Positions 28,019 through 36,649 of a stretch of DNA of 64,000 nt are shown piece by piece. The stretch is from Candidatus Humimonas hydrogenitrophica (GTDB taxonomy: Bacteria; Gemmatimonadota; Gemmatimonadetes; Palauibacterales; Palauibacteraceae). Position 1 is the first letter of the stretch. Every line of letters begins with the position of its first letter. Where the stretch lies: the NCBI GenBank assembly GCA_947581615.1, contig CANPVD010000110.1, positions 1 through 64,000 of the forward strand, read 5' to 3'. A program made the translations under genes and the position numbers. The notes under the pieces are model-generated. The model ran no database searches and had not been told where the DNA came from. It saw only the letters and a program-made list of their open reading frames with translations.

Positions 28019-28693
28019 TTGCAGCCAGGTGGACCGACCTTCAAGCTGCTCACGCTGTTCAAGGACGGGGGTTTCATGATGTATCCCCTCATCCTCTGCT
28101 CGCTCGTGGCCCTCGGCGTCATCATCGCCAAGGCCTGGACCCTGTTCGTGGCGCACCGGGAGTCTCGGAGGCTGCTGACCGAGATCGAGGAGATGGGCGT
28201 GGCCGGTCGCCTGGACGACGCGATCGAGAAGGCGGCCGAGACGCCCGGACCCGTGGCGGCGATCCTCCTGGCCGGCCTGCGCCGGGTCCGCGAGGAGCAT
28301 ACCGAGGCCGACGTCGAAGCGGCCATCAGCACCACCGGCAACACCGAGGTCGACTTCCTGGAGCGCGGTCTCGTCGTGCTGGCGACGATCGCGAACGTGG
28401 CTCCGATGCTCGGCTTCCTGGGGACCGTGATCGGGATGATCCTGGCCTTCGCGGCCATCGAGCAGGCCGGGCAGGTGGAGCCGACCCTGGTGGCCGGGGG
28501 TATCAAGGTCGCACTGATCACGACCGCGGCCGGGTTGACGATCGCGATCCCCGTGAACGTGGCGTACAACTTCTTCGTGACGCGGATCGACAAGCTGATC
28601 GCCGACATGGAGGAGGGCTCCCAGACGGTGCTCGACCTCATTTGGAAGATCGAGACGGGCCGCCGCCGGGGCACCGCCAACCCCCGCGGCTGA
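28019..28693 (+). CDS. exbB: MotA/TolQ/ExbB proton channel family protein
   Basis: This 224-residue inner-membrane protein has three hydrophobic segments and the ExbB/TolQ channel signature LEAxLVVLATIANVAPMLG-type region (residues 117-142), followed by ITTAAGLTIAIPVNVAYNFF. With ExbD it forms the proton-driven motor that energises TonB. The TTG start is supported by GGGAGG five bases upstream. Two exbD genes and a tonB gene follow, so it serves outer-membrane transport rather than Tol-Pal division. Confidence 0.93.
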   Translation: MQPGGPTFKLLTLFKDGGFMMYPLILCSLVALGVIIAKAWTLFVAHRESRRLLTEIEEMGVAGRLDDAIEKAAETPGPVAAILLAGLRRVREEHTEADVEAAISTTGNTEVDFLERGLVVLATIANVAPMLGFLGTVIGMILAFAAIEQAGQVEPTLVAGGIKVALITTAAGLTIAIPVNVAYNFFVTRIDKLIADMEEGSQTVLDLIWKIETGRRRGTANPRG

Positions 28694-28726
28694 TCCACTC
28701 GCAGACGACGCCGACCGGAGAGGACC

Positions 28727-29152
28727 ATGCCCCTTCTGCAGCGTAGAGAGCGGGTCTCCGACGAGATCCCGACGGCCTCACTGGCCGACATCGCGTTCCT
28801 GCTCCTCATCTTCTTCCTGACCACGACGGTCTTCAACGAGGAGCGGGGCCTGCCGATCGTCCTGCCGGAGAAGTCCAAGGAGCAGGCCGTCGCCGCCAAG
28901 AACATCATCTTCTTCCTGGTCCAGCCGGACGGCCGGGTGGTGGTGAAACGCGGCCAGAGCGAAGAGACGCAGACCGTTACGGCGGAGCAGGTGTCGGGCA
29001 TCATGCGCCAGGAGCTGGCGGCCAACCCGAACATCATCGCGGCCATCAAGACGGACCCCAAGGCGCCCTACCGGGATATGATACACGTGCTGGACGGGGT
29101 GAAAGACGCCGGAGCGGACAGGATCTCCCTCCAGATGCTGGGTGAGGACTAG
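28727..29152 (+). CDS. exbD: Biopolymer transporter ExbD (first copy)
   Basis: The 141-residue protein has the ExbD/TolR layout. A short cytoplasmic end is followed by one membrane segment (DIAFLLLIFFLTTTVF) with its essential aspartate in SLADIAF. A periplasmic domain follows, ending VLDGVKDAGADRISL. It works with ExbB as part of the motor stator. It lies 33 bases after exbB, with GGAG before the ATG. Confidence 0.92.
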   Translation: MPLLQRRERVSDEIPTASLADIAFLLLIFFLTTTVFNEERGLPIVLPEKSKEQAVAAKNIIFFLVQPDGRVVVKRGQSEETQTVTAEQVSGIMRQELAANPNIIAAIKTDPKAPYRDMIHVLDGVKDAGADRISLQMLGED

Positions 29153-29155
29153 GTT

Positions 29156-29608
29156 ATGGGGCTCAGGGGCGGGCAAGGCGGCTTCAGCCGGAAGTCGAGG
29201 GCCAGCAGCGAGATTCCGACCTCCTCGCTGGCTGACATCGCGTTCCTCCTGCTCATCTTCTTCATGGTGACGACGACGTTCCGGAAGGAGAAGAAGCGGG
29301 AGATCGACTGGCCCAAGGCCCAGGCGACCAAGAAGGTCGATACGAAGCGCAAGAACATCCTGCACATCTGGCTGACCAGGGCGGGCAACGTCTGGATCAA
29401 CGACCAGGACGTGCCGTTCGACCAGATCGCCGATATGGTGCGGCCGATCTACGCGGAGAACCGGCAGCTGGTGATCGAGGTCCGGGCCGACCGCGACGTG
29501 CCCTACAGCATGGTGAACACGATCACGAAGCAGCTTCAGGCTGCGGGCGCCGTCCGGGTGGTGTTCGGCACCCGACTGGCCCAGCGAGTCAACAGGCCGA
29601 GGAGGTAA
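29156..29608 (+). CDS. exbD: Biopolymer transporter ExbD (second copy)
   Basis: A second ExbD of 150 residues begins three bases after the first. The membrane segment is DIAFLLLIFFMVTTTF, again with the aspartate in SLADIAF. The N-terminus is basic and glycine-rich, and the periplasmic part ends NTITKQLQAAGAVRVVFGT. The two copies differ clearly outside the membrane segment, so they probably form a mixed pair with ExbB. Paired exbD genes are common in TonB systems of several phyla. Confidence 0.92.
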   Translation: MGLRGGQGGFSRKSRASSEIPTSSLADIAFLLLIFFMVTTTFRKEKKREIDWPKAQATKKVDTKRKNILHIWLTRAGNVWINDQDVPFDQIADMVRPIYAENRQLVIEVRADRDVPYSMVNTITKQLQAAGAVRVVFGTRLAQRVNRPRR

Positions 29609-29610
29609 CC

Positions 29611-30294
29611 ATGGCGGCCGACAAGCGGAACGACCGGGGGGGCGTGGGCACGATGCGCACCGCCAACGACGACTTCAAGCGCAGCTACGCCACGTGGGTC
29701 TACATCGGCCTGATCGCCGCGGTGGCCTTCCACTTCGGTCTGGTGGAGTTCTTCCCCCAGCTCCATGCCGAGAACATGGGTACGGAGAACAAGTCGCTGA
29801 AGGCGGTCCAGCTCCCGCCCGAGGTGAAGATCCCGCCCCCGCCCAAACAGATCGCACGGCCGGCGACTCCCAAGGTGGCGGCTGCGAATGTCAAGGAGGA
29901 CGTAACCATCGCCCCCACGACGTTCGAGCAGAATCCGGTGGAGCAGCTTCCGCCGCCGCCCAAGGCGGGGAGCCCCTCGGACCGCCCGTCGTTCATTCCG
30001 CGCGACGTGGACCCGAAGCTCGAGAACTCGGGGGAGATCCAGCGACTGCTCCAGCGGCTGTATCCACCCTCCCTCAAGGACGTCGGGATCGGCGGCCGGG
30101 TCGTGCTGTGGCTGTGGGTGGACGAGAAGGGACAGGTCGGCAAGACCGTGGTCCAGGAATCCAGCGGCTACGACGCGCTGGACCAGGCCGCGGCCAAGGT
30201 GGCGGTGAACATGAAGTTCAAGCCGGCCATCAACCGCGACAAGCCGATCGGCGTGTGGATCGCCCAGCCCATCACCTTCGAGGTGAAGCGGTAG
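29611..30294 (+). CDS. tonB: Energy transducer TonB
   Basis: The 227-residue protein has a short basic N-terminus and one membrane segment (WVYIGLIAAVAFHFGLVEFF). A proline-rich stretch follows (PPEVKIPPPPKQIARPATP). The C-terminal TonB domain contains GGRVVLWLWVDEKGQVGKT and ends AVNMKFKPAINRDKPIGVW. It spans the periplasm and passes the proton-motive force to outer-membrane receptors, so the organism should have an outer membrane. It starts two bases after the second exbD and ends the operon at a hairpin. Confidence 0.92.
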   Translation: MAADKRNDRGGVGTMRTANDDFKRSYATWVYIGLIAAVAFHFGLVEFFPQLHAENMGTENKSLKAVQLPPEVKIPPPPKQIARPATPKVAAANVKEDVTIAPTTFEQNPVEQLPPPPKAGSPSDRPSFIPRDVDPKLENSGEIQRLLQRLYPPSLKDVGIGGRVVLWLWVDEKGQVGKTVVQESSGYDALDQAAAKVAVNMKFKPAINRDKPIGVWIAQPITFEVKR

Positions 30295-30325
30295 CGGCAC
30301 GCCGGGTGCTCGGCCGACGGTCAGG

Positions 30326-30360
30326 GAGAGCCGCCCGGGTGGACCGGGCGGCTCTCGCGT
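30326..30360 (+). terminator. Hairpin terminator after tonB
   Basis: A perfect 13-base-pair stem (30326-30338 with 30344-30356) and a five-base loop follow tonB. Only three T residues follow after GCG, so the T-run is weak. It probably ends or reduces the exb transcript before yggS. Confidence 0.7.
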
Positions 30361-30370
30361 TTCGGGGCCC

Positions 30371-31093
30371 ATGATCGCCTGGGCGGAGTCCATCGCCGAC
30401 CGTCTCGAAGCGCTACGCGAACGGATCGCTGCCGCCGCGGACCGGGCCGGACGCCCGGCCCACGGGGTCGAGGTCGTGGCGGTGACCAAGGGGCATCCCG
30501 GAGAGGCTTTGAGCGCCGTGGCGGCGGCGGGCCTGACCTGCGTGGGCGAGAACCGCGTCGGCGAGGCGGAGGCCAAAGAGGAGCGTCTGGGCCACCTGGG
30601 GCTGTGCTGGCACATGATCGGCCACCTGCAGCGTAACAAGGTGGAGCGCGCCCTGGCGGTCTTCGACGAGCTCGAGTCACTGGACTCGGAGCGACTCGCG
30701 GAGAAGCTCCAGCGCGAGTTGGTGGCGGTGGGACGCGACGGGTTTCCGGTGCTCGTCCAGGTCAACACATCCGGCGAGGCATCCAAGGGCGGTTTCGAAG
30801 CCAGCGAGTCGGCCGAGGCCGTGCGGACGATCGAGGCCGTCCGACGAGTCTGCGAGCTCCCGGCACTCCGCGTGCGGGGGCTGATGACCATGGCACCGCT
30901 CACCGGGGACGCCTCGGTCGTGCGGGCCACCTTCCGGCGAGCCCGGGAACTGTTCGAGCGCTGCGGGCGGGAGGTGGACGGGTTCGAGCCGGAGGTCCTG
31001 TCGATGGGGATGAGCAACGATTTCGAGATCGCCGTGGAGGAGGGCAGCACCCGGCTCCGGCTGGGTACGGCCCTGGTCGGAGAGAGGCCATGA
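30371..31093 (+). CDS. yggS: YggS family pyridoxal phosphate homeostasis protein
   Basis: The 240-residue protein is a PLP-binding barrel of the YggS/PROSC family. The PLP lysine is Lys40 in VVAVTKGHP. Other blocks are CVGENRVGEAEAKEE, WHMIGHLQRNKV and LSMGMSNDFEIAVEEGST. It buffers free pyridoxal phosphate and has no known enzymatic reaction. It starts a run of tightly packed genes that reaches rluD; the divIVA-like gene overlaps its stop by four bases. This position near division genes is common for yggS. Confidence 0.93.
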   Translation: MIAWAESIADRLEALRERIAAAADRAGRPAHGVEVVAVTKGHPGEALSAVAAAGLTCVGENRVGEAEAKEERLGHLGLCWHMIGHLQRNKVERALAVFDELESLDSERLAEKLQRELVAVGRDGFPVLVQVNTSGEASKGGFEASESAEAVRTIEAVRRVCELPALRVRGLMTMAPLTGDASVVRATFRRARELFERCGREVDGFEPEVLSMGMSNDFEIAVEEGSTRLRLGTALVGERP

Positions 31094-31659
31094 TCGAACT
31101 GTCGCCGCTGGACGTACGGAAGAAGAAGGAAGACTTTCGCCGCGCCATGCGGGGCTACGATCCCGAGCAGGTGGACGCCTTCCTGGAGCTGGCCGCCGAG
31201 CGACTGGGAGCCCTGCTGGCCGAGGAGCGGAGCTTGCGCGAGCGGATCGGCGTCCTGGAGGAGAAGCTCGGTCGGTTCGAGGAGCGGGAGAAGGCCCTCA
31301 ACGACGCCCTGCTGGCGGCCCAGGAGCTGCGGGAGGAGGCTCGCTCCCAGGCCGAGCGCGAAGCGGACCTTCGCATTCAGGAGGCGGAGGCGCGAGCGGA
31401 GCAGATTGTCCAGGAGGCACGCGAGGAGGAGCGGTCCGCCGAGCGCCGGCTGGAGGACCTGAGGATCCGCCGCGAGCGCTTTCTGCGCTCCTTCCGGGAC
31501 ACGCTGGAGCGCTTCCTCGAGGAGCTCGAGGCCGAGCAGGCCCGCCTGCGGGCTGACCCGGACCGCGAGCCGCCCGCGCGCTCCCTGCGCGAGCATCGGG
31601 ATCCGCCCGCCATCCGGCTGGAGGGATCGGGCGCCCCACCGGCCGGCGAGGGGTCGTGA
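31090..31659 (+). CDS. DivIVA domain-containing protein
   Basis: This 189-residue protein begins with the DivIVA N-terminal motif (MIELSPLDVRKKKEDFRRAMRGYDPEQVDAFL, residues 1-32), which binds curved membrane in known members. A long coiled coil rich in Glu, Arg, Ala and Leu fills residues 35-155. The last 30 residues are disordered and Pro/Gly-rich. DivIVA proteins place division or polar growth machinery. It overlaps both neighbours by four bases. The role here is inferred from the N-terminal domain. Confidence 0.87.
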   Translation: MIELSPLDVRKKKEDFRRAMRGYDPEQVDAFLELAAERLGALLAEERSLRERIGVLEEKLGRFEEREKALNDALLAAQELREEARSQAEREADLRIQEAEARAEQIVQEAREEERSAERRLEDLRIRRERFLRSFRDTLERFLEELEAEQARLRADPDREPPARSLREHRDPPAIRLEGSGAPPAGEGS

Positions 31660-32486
31660 CGAGGGAGGTCCCCGACTACCGCGACGTCCGGGTCGCGACC
31701 GAAACGGTGCGTCCGCTCCTGGGGGAGGCGCCCGAGGTCGCGGTCATCCTGGGGACGGGTCTCGGGGGGCTCGGCGCGGCCATCGAAGACGCGGGCTCCA
31801 TCCCCTACTCGGAGATCCCCGGCTTCCCGGAGTCGACCGTGGCGTCCCACGCCGGACGGCTCCTGCACGGCCTGCTCGAGGGGCACCCCGTCGTGGCCAT
31901 GGATGGCCGCTTCCACATGTACGAGGGCTACACGCCGCAGCAGATCGGGCTGCCGGTGCGGGTGATGGCCGAGCTGGGCGCCCGCACGCTGGTCGTGTCC
32001 AACGCGTGCGGGGGCATGAACCCCCTGTGGCGTCCCGGCGAGCTGATGCTCCTGGCCGACCATATCAACCTCATGTGGGGGAACCCCCTGGTCGGGCCCA
32101 ACCTCGATGAGCAGGGCCCGCGCTTTCCCGACATGTCCCGGGTGTACGACGAGGAGCTGCGTGTCCTGGCGCGCGAGGAAGCCCTGCGCATGGGCCTCGT
32201 CCTGCGCGAGGGCGTGTACGTGGCCGTCACGGGCCCCAACCTCGAGACCGCTGCCGAGTACCGCATGCTCCGCCTCCTGGGCGCCGACGTGGTGGGCATG
32301 TCGACCGTCCCGGAGGTCATCGTCGCCCGGCAGGTAGGCGTGCGGGTCCTCGGCGTGTCCATCATCACCGACGCGTGCCTGCCCGACGCCCTCGAGCCGG
32401 CGGACGTGGAGACGATCATCGCCACGGCCAGCGCGGCCGAGCCCGACCTCACGCGCCTCCTGCGCGCGGTCCTGCGCAGGATCTGA
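31656..32486 (+). CDS. punA: Purine nucleoside phosphorylase
   Basis: The 276-residue enzyme is the trimeric type of purine nucleoside phosphorylase, splitting inosine or guanosine with phosphate. Conserved parts are VAVILGTGLGGL, GRFHMYEGYTPQQIGLPVRVM, VSNACGGMNP, TGPNLETAAEYRMLRLLGADVVGMSTVPEVIVA and SIITDAC. The GTG overlaps the previous stop. With hpt earlier in the window it serves purine salvage. Confidence 0.95.
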   Translation: MTREVPDYRDVRVATETVRPLLGEAPEVAVILGTGLGGLGAAIEDAGSIPYSEIPGFPESTVASHAGRLLHGLLEGHPVVAMDGRFHMYEGYTPQQIGLPVRVMAELGARTLVVSNACGGMNPLWRPGELMLLADHINLMWGNPLVGPNLDEQGPRFPDMSRVYDEELRVLAREEALRMGLVLREGVYVAVTGPNLETAAEYRMLRLLGADVVGMSTVPEVIVARQVGVRVLGVSIITDACLPDALEPADVETIIATASAAEPDLTRLLRAVLRRI

Positions 32487-32488
32487 TC

Positions 32489-35400
32489 GTGGGCTATCCG
32501 GAGCTTCCCGGGAGCGTGACCGAGCTGGAGGAGGGCGTCCTCACCCGGTGGGAAGAGGAAGACCTCTTCCACCGTAGCCTCGAGGCCCGCCGGGGCAGTC
32601 CCGAGTACGTGTTCTTCGAAGGTCCTCCCACGGCCAACGGACGTCCGGGTGTCCACCACATCCTGGCGCGCACGATCAAGGACCTCGCGGGGCGCCACCG
32701 GACCATGACCGGTCACCACGTGCTCCGGAAGGCCGGGTGGGACACGCACGGGCTCCCCGTCGAGATCGAGGCGGAGCGCCAGCTGGGCATCTCGGGCAAG
32801 CCCGAGATCGAGGAGCTCGGCATCGCCGAGTTCAACCGGGTGTGCCGGGAGAACCTGTTCACCTACAAGGAAGAGTGGGAACGCCTCTCCCGGCGGATCG
32901 GCTACTGGCTGGACTACGACGATCCCTACATCACCTGCTCGCCGGAGTACATCGAGTCGGCGTGGTGGGCCCTGTCCGAGATCGACCGGAAGGGGCTCCT
33001 GTACAAGGGCTACAAGGTGCTGCCCTACTGCCCGCGCTGCGGCACCGGACTGTCCAGTCACGAGGTGGCCCAGGGCTACGAGGAGGTCCAAGACACGGCC
33101 GTGTTCGTGGCTTTCCCCCTGGTGGACGACCCCGACAGGGCCGCAGTGCTGGGGTGGACGACCACGCCGTGGACGCTGCCGGGCAACGTGGCTCTGGCCA
33201 TCCATCCCGATGTGGAGTACGTCCGCGTCCGGGTGACCGGGCGCTCGGACGGCGCGCTCGCCCAGGAGGGCGATGTCCTCATCCTGGCGCGCGATCGCAT
33301 GGAGGCGGTCCTGCGGAACGAGGTCCGCGTGCTGGACGCCTTCCCCGGCTCGGCGCTGGTCGGACGGCGGTACGAGCCGCCCTTCCGGGGCGCCGTCGAC
33401 GCCGGGGACAGCGAGGCCGCCTGGACCGTGCTGCCGGCCGACTTCGTCACGGTGGACGAGGGAACCGGGGTCGTGCACACGGCCGTCATGTACGGCGAGG
33501 ACGACTTCGACCTCGGCACGCGGGCAGGGCTCCCCCGGCAGCACACGGTCGGGCCGGACGGACGCTTCCTGGCCTCCGTGCCCGCCGGCCTGGCGGGGCT
33601 CGGGGTCAACGAGCCCGACACCGAAGCCCGCATCCTGGACCACCTGCGGGAGGTGGGCGCCCTCTACAGGGCCGAGCGCTACCGTCACAGCTACCCCCAC
33701 TGCTGGCGCTGCGACAGCAAGCTGCTCTACATGGCGCGCGACTCGTGGTACATCCGTACCACGGCGCTGACCGACCGGCTGCTGGAGAACAACGCCTCGG
33801 TGGACTGGCACCCGCCCGAGATGGGTACGGGTCGTATGGGCGAGTGGCTCAGGGGCAACGTGGACTGGGCCCTGTCTCGCGACCGGTACTGGGGTACGCC
33901 GCTCCCGGTGTGGGAGTGCGACGCGGAACCGGAGCACCGAGAGGTGATCGGCTCGTTCGAGCAGCTCGCGGAGCGTGCCGGAGGCCTGCCCGAGGACTTC
34001 GATCCGCATCGCCCCCAGATCGACGAGCCGTGCTGGGGGTGCGGGGAGCCGGGCTGTCCGGGCACCATGCGGCGCGTCCCGCAGGTGCTGGACGCGTGGT
34101 TCGACTCGGGATCCATGCCCTACGCACAGTGGCACTGGCCGTTCGAGAACGACGAGGCCTTCCGGCGGCACTTCCCGGCCGATTTCATCGCCGAGGGGGT
34201 GGACCAGACGCGTGGCTGGTTCTACTCGCTGCTGGCCCTGTCCACCATCCTGTTCGACCGGCCGGCCTACCGGGCGGTGGTGGTCAACGACCTCGTGCTC
34301 GACGCCGAGGGGCAGAAGATGTCCAAGTCGCGGGGAAACGCGGTGGATCCGTGGGAGGCCATCTCGCGCCACGGGGCCGACGCGATCCGCTGGTACCTGC
34401 TCTCCTCGAGCAATCCGTGGCTCCCCAAGCGGTGGGACCCTGGCGGGATCGACGAGGTGGGGCGGAAGTTCTTCGACACCCTGCGCAACACGTATCGTTT
34501 CTTCGCCCTGTACGCGAACCTGGAGGGCTGGAGCCACGGGACCGGCGAGGCGCGCCCGGCCGCCGGGCGGACGGCCATCGACCGCTGGCTGCTGTCCCGG
34601 CTGGACGGTCTCGTGGAGGCCGTGGGCCGCGACCTGGAGGCGTACGATCCCACGCCCGCGGCCCGGCGGCTGTCCGAGTTCGTGGTGGACGAGCTGTCCA
34701 ACTGGTACGTGCGGCGCACGCGCCCCCGCTTCTGGGCCACCCGGCGCACCCGGGAATCGGACGCCAGCGCCCGAGACGCCTACGCCACCCTGCACGAGGC
34801 CCTGGCCACCAGCGCCCGGCTGCTGGCGCCGATCTCCCCTTTTCTGTCGGACTGGCTGCACCGGGGGCTGAACGGGGATTCCGTCCACCTGGCGGAATTC
34901 CCGCGCTCGCTGGGCCGGAGGGACGTGGAGCTGGAGCGGGGAATGCACGACGTGCGGGAGCTGGCCGCCCTGGGCCGTGCGGCGCGCGAGAAGGCGGGCA
35001 TCCGCGTGCGGCAACCGCTTCGCTCGGTCCGGGTCGTCGTTCCCGACGGGAGGCGGATCCCCGCCGAGCTCCTGCGGCACCTCCAGGAGGAGCTCAACGT
35101 CAAACGCGTTGACTTCATTGACGATCAGGACGATATTATAAGGCTAATCGTCAAACCGGACTACGCGGCGCTCGGGCCGCGCTTCGGCTCCAGCACGCCG
35201 GCGGTGGCCGGGGCGATCGAGGCGCTGGGGGCGCCCGACGCGCGGCGGCTGCGGGCCGGAGAGGCCGTCTCCGTCCAGGCCGGCGGAGAGCGGGTCGAGG
35301 TCGCGCCCTCCGAGGTCCGGATCCTGGAACAGACCGGGGACGATCTGACCGTCGGGAACGCGGCGGGGTATTTGACGGCCCTCGATCCGTCCCTGGACGA

Positions 35401-35710
35401 CGAGCTTCGTCGGGAGGGACTGGCCCGAGAGCTGGTGAGCCGCGTTCAGCGGCTGCGACGGGATGCGGGACTCGCCGTGGAGGACCGGATCGCTCTCGCT
35501 CTGGCGGGCGATGCGGCGGTCCTGGAGGCGGCGTCGTCCCACGAGGGGGAGATCGCCGGCGAGACGCTGGCCGTCGAGCTCCGGGTGGGTGACGCGGCGA
35601 CGGACGTACTGGAGCATCGAAGGGAGCTGGACGTGGACGGCCACCGGGTCCTGATCGGACTCGAGCGAGCCGGCGACCGGGACCTGGCATCGGAAGCGGG
35701 ACACGCCTAG
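32489..35710 (+). CDS. ileS: Isoleucyl-tRNA synthetase, type 2, with altered HIGH motif
   Basis: This 1073-residue enzyme charges tRNA-Ile. The first signature is GVHH at residues 54-57 in GPPTANGRPGVHHIL, in place of the usual HxGH. KMSKS is at 610-614. The editing domain has WTTTPWTLPGN and DEGTGVVHTAVMYGEDDFD. The length, the lack of a C-terminal zinc-finger and the resemblance to eukaryotic-type sequences mark it as an IleRS2 form, a class known for mupirocin tolerance. It starts at GTG 32489, two bases after punA. No second ileS is in the window. Confidence 0.95.
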   Translation: MGYPELPGSVTELEEGVLTRWEEEDLFHRSLEARRGSPEYVFFEGPPTANGRPGVHHILARTIKDLAGRHRTMTGHHVLRKAGWDTHGLPVEIEAERQLGISGKPEIEELGIAEFNRVCRENLFTYKEEWERLSRRIGYWLDYDDPYITCSPEYIESAWWALSEIDRKGLLYKGYKVLPYCPRCGTGLSSHEVAQGYEEVQDTAVFVAFPLVDDPDRAAVLGWTTTPWTLPGNVALAIHPDVEYVRVRVTGRSDGALAQEGDVLILARDRMEAVLRNEVRVLDAFPGSALVGRRYEPPFRGAVDAGDSEAAWTVLPADFVTVDEGTGVVHTAVMYGEDDFDLGTRAGLPRQHTVGPDGRFLASVPAGLAGLGVNEPDTEARILDHLREVGALYRAERYRHSYPHCWRCDSKLLYMARDSWYIRTTALTDRLLENNASVDWHPPEMGTGRMGEWLRGNVDWALSRDRYWGTPLPVWECDAEPEHREVIGSFEQLAERAGGLPEDFDPHRPQIDEPCWGCGEPGCPGTMRRVPQVLDAWFDSGSMPYAQWHWPFENDEAFRRHFPADFIAEGVDQTRGWFYSLLALSTILFDRPAYRAVVVNDLVLDAEGQKMSKSRGNAVDPWEAISRHGADAIRWYLLSSSNPWLPKRWDPGGIDEVGRKFFDTLRNTYRFFALYANLEGWSHGTGEARPAAGRTAIDRWLLSRLDGLVEAVGRDLEAYDPTPAARRLSEFVVDELSNWYVRRTRPRFWATRRTRESDASARDAYATLHEALATSARLLAPISPFLSDWLHRGLNGDSVHLAEFPRSLGRRDVELERGMHDVRELAALGRAAREKAGIRVRQPLRSVRVVVPDGRRIPAELLRHLQEELNVKRVDFIDDQDDIIRLIVKPDYAALGPRFGSSTPAVAGAIEALGAPDARRLRAGEAVSVQAGGERVEVAPSEVRILEQTGDDLTVGNAAGYLTALDPSLDDELRREGLARELVSRVQRLRRDAGLAVEDRIALALAGDAAVLEAASSHEGEIAGETLAVELRVGDAATDVLEHRRELDVDGHRVLIGLERAGDRDLASEAGHA

Positions 35711-35724
35711 AGCGTGCAGGAGCG

Positions 35725-36108
35725 ATGAAGAAGAAGGAAATCAAGCACTTCGAGGAGCGACTGCTCGAAGAGAGGGCCCGGGTGCTCAAGCAGCTGGGCT
35801 TCTACGACAAGTCGTTCTCCGACACTCCGCAGGGGTCGGACGGGGACCTGTCGGCCTACAGCTTCCACATGGCCGACCAGGGCACCGACGCGATGGAGAG
35901 GGAGAAGGCGTTCCTGTTCGCGAGCAAGGAGGGCCGCTTCCTGTACCACATCGACCAGGCGCTCAGGCGACTCTACCAGACGCCCGAGCAGTACGGCGTG
36001 TGCCAGGAGTGCGGCGAGCCCATCTCCTTCGAGCGCCTGGACGCGCTGCCGCACACGCGGCTGTGCGTTCGCTGCAAGGAGGAGGAAGAGAGCGGTGCCG
36101 CCCGCTGA
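35725..36108 (+). CDS. DksA/TraR family RNA polymerase-binding zinc finger protein
   Basis: The 127-residue protein has an N-terminal coiled coil, the acidic segment MADQGTDAMEREKAF, and a C-terminal C4 zinc finger (GVCQECGEPISFERL, then LCVRCKEEEE). Such proteins enter the secondary channel of RNA polymerase and tune promoters, some with ppGpp. It may equally be a YteA-like regulator. AGGAG precedes the ATG. The lspA start overlaps its last 14 bases. Confidence 0.9.
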   Translation: MKKKEIKHFEERLLEERARVLKQLGFYDKSFSDTPQGSDGDLSAYSFHMADQGTDAMEREKAFLFASKEGRFLYHIDQALRRLYQTPEQYGVCQECGEPISFERLDALPHTRLCVRCKEEEESGAAR

Positions 36109-36649
36109 GGGGGCGTCGTCCCTGACGGTCCCCATGAGCGAGACTCGGCTCAACAAGACGTGGCTCCTCGCGACCACCATGACGCTGGTGGTCGCGGCGG
36201 ACCTGGTCACCAAGGCCTGGATCCGCTCCCACATGACCCTGTACCAGTCGATCCCCGTGCTGGGGAATTTCTTTCGCCTCACGTACACGCAGAATCCGGG
36301 AGCCGCGTTCGGGATCCACGTCGGCTCCCACTCGAGGTTCGTGTTCCTCGGGCTCTCCCTCGGCGCCCTCCTCGTGCTCGCGTACCTGTACGTCGTGACA
36401 CCCGTGCGGGATCGGCTGCGGCTGTGCGCGGTGGCGCTCGTGTCGTCCGGCGCCGTCGGCAACATCATCGACCGGGTCCGCTTCTCTCGCGGCGTGGTCG
36501 ACTTCCTGGACGTCGGACTCGGGTCCCACCGCTGGCCCGTGTTCAACGTGGCCGACATGGCCGTGAGCACAGGGGCGGTCCTCCTCCTCCTCTCCTTCTA
36601 CCTGGAGGAGCGACGTGAGCCCGGGGACGGAGGAAACGGGCAGGCCTGA
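36095..36649 (+). CDS. lspA: Lipoprotein signal peptidase (signal peptidase II)
   Basis: The 184-residue protein has four membrane segments and the LspA features: DLVTKAWIRSHM, YTQNPGAAFGI, and the two catalytic aspartates in GAVGNIIDRVRF and VFNVADMAV. It cuts the signal peptide from lipid-modified prolipoproteins. GTG 36095 has a GGAAGAG upstream and overlaps the DksA-like gene. ATG 36134 is a shorter option that keeps all motifs but lacks a ribosome-binding site. The rluD start overlaps its end. Confidence 0.95.
   Translation: MPPAEGASSLTVPMSETRLNKTWLLATTMTLVVAADLVTKAWIRSHMTLYQSIPVLGNFFRLTYTQNPGAAFGIHVGSHSRFVFLGLSLGALLVLAYLYVVTPVRDRLRLCAVALVSSGAVGNIIDRVRFSRGVVDFLDVGLGSHRWPVFNVADMAVSTGAVLLLLSFYLEERREPGDGGNGQA

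Noticed and set aside
31928-35080. A 1050-residue open frame opposite punA and ileS
   Set aside because: It is a low-complexity antisense shadow of two recognised genes.
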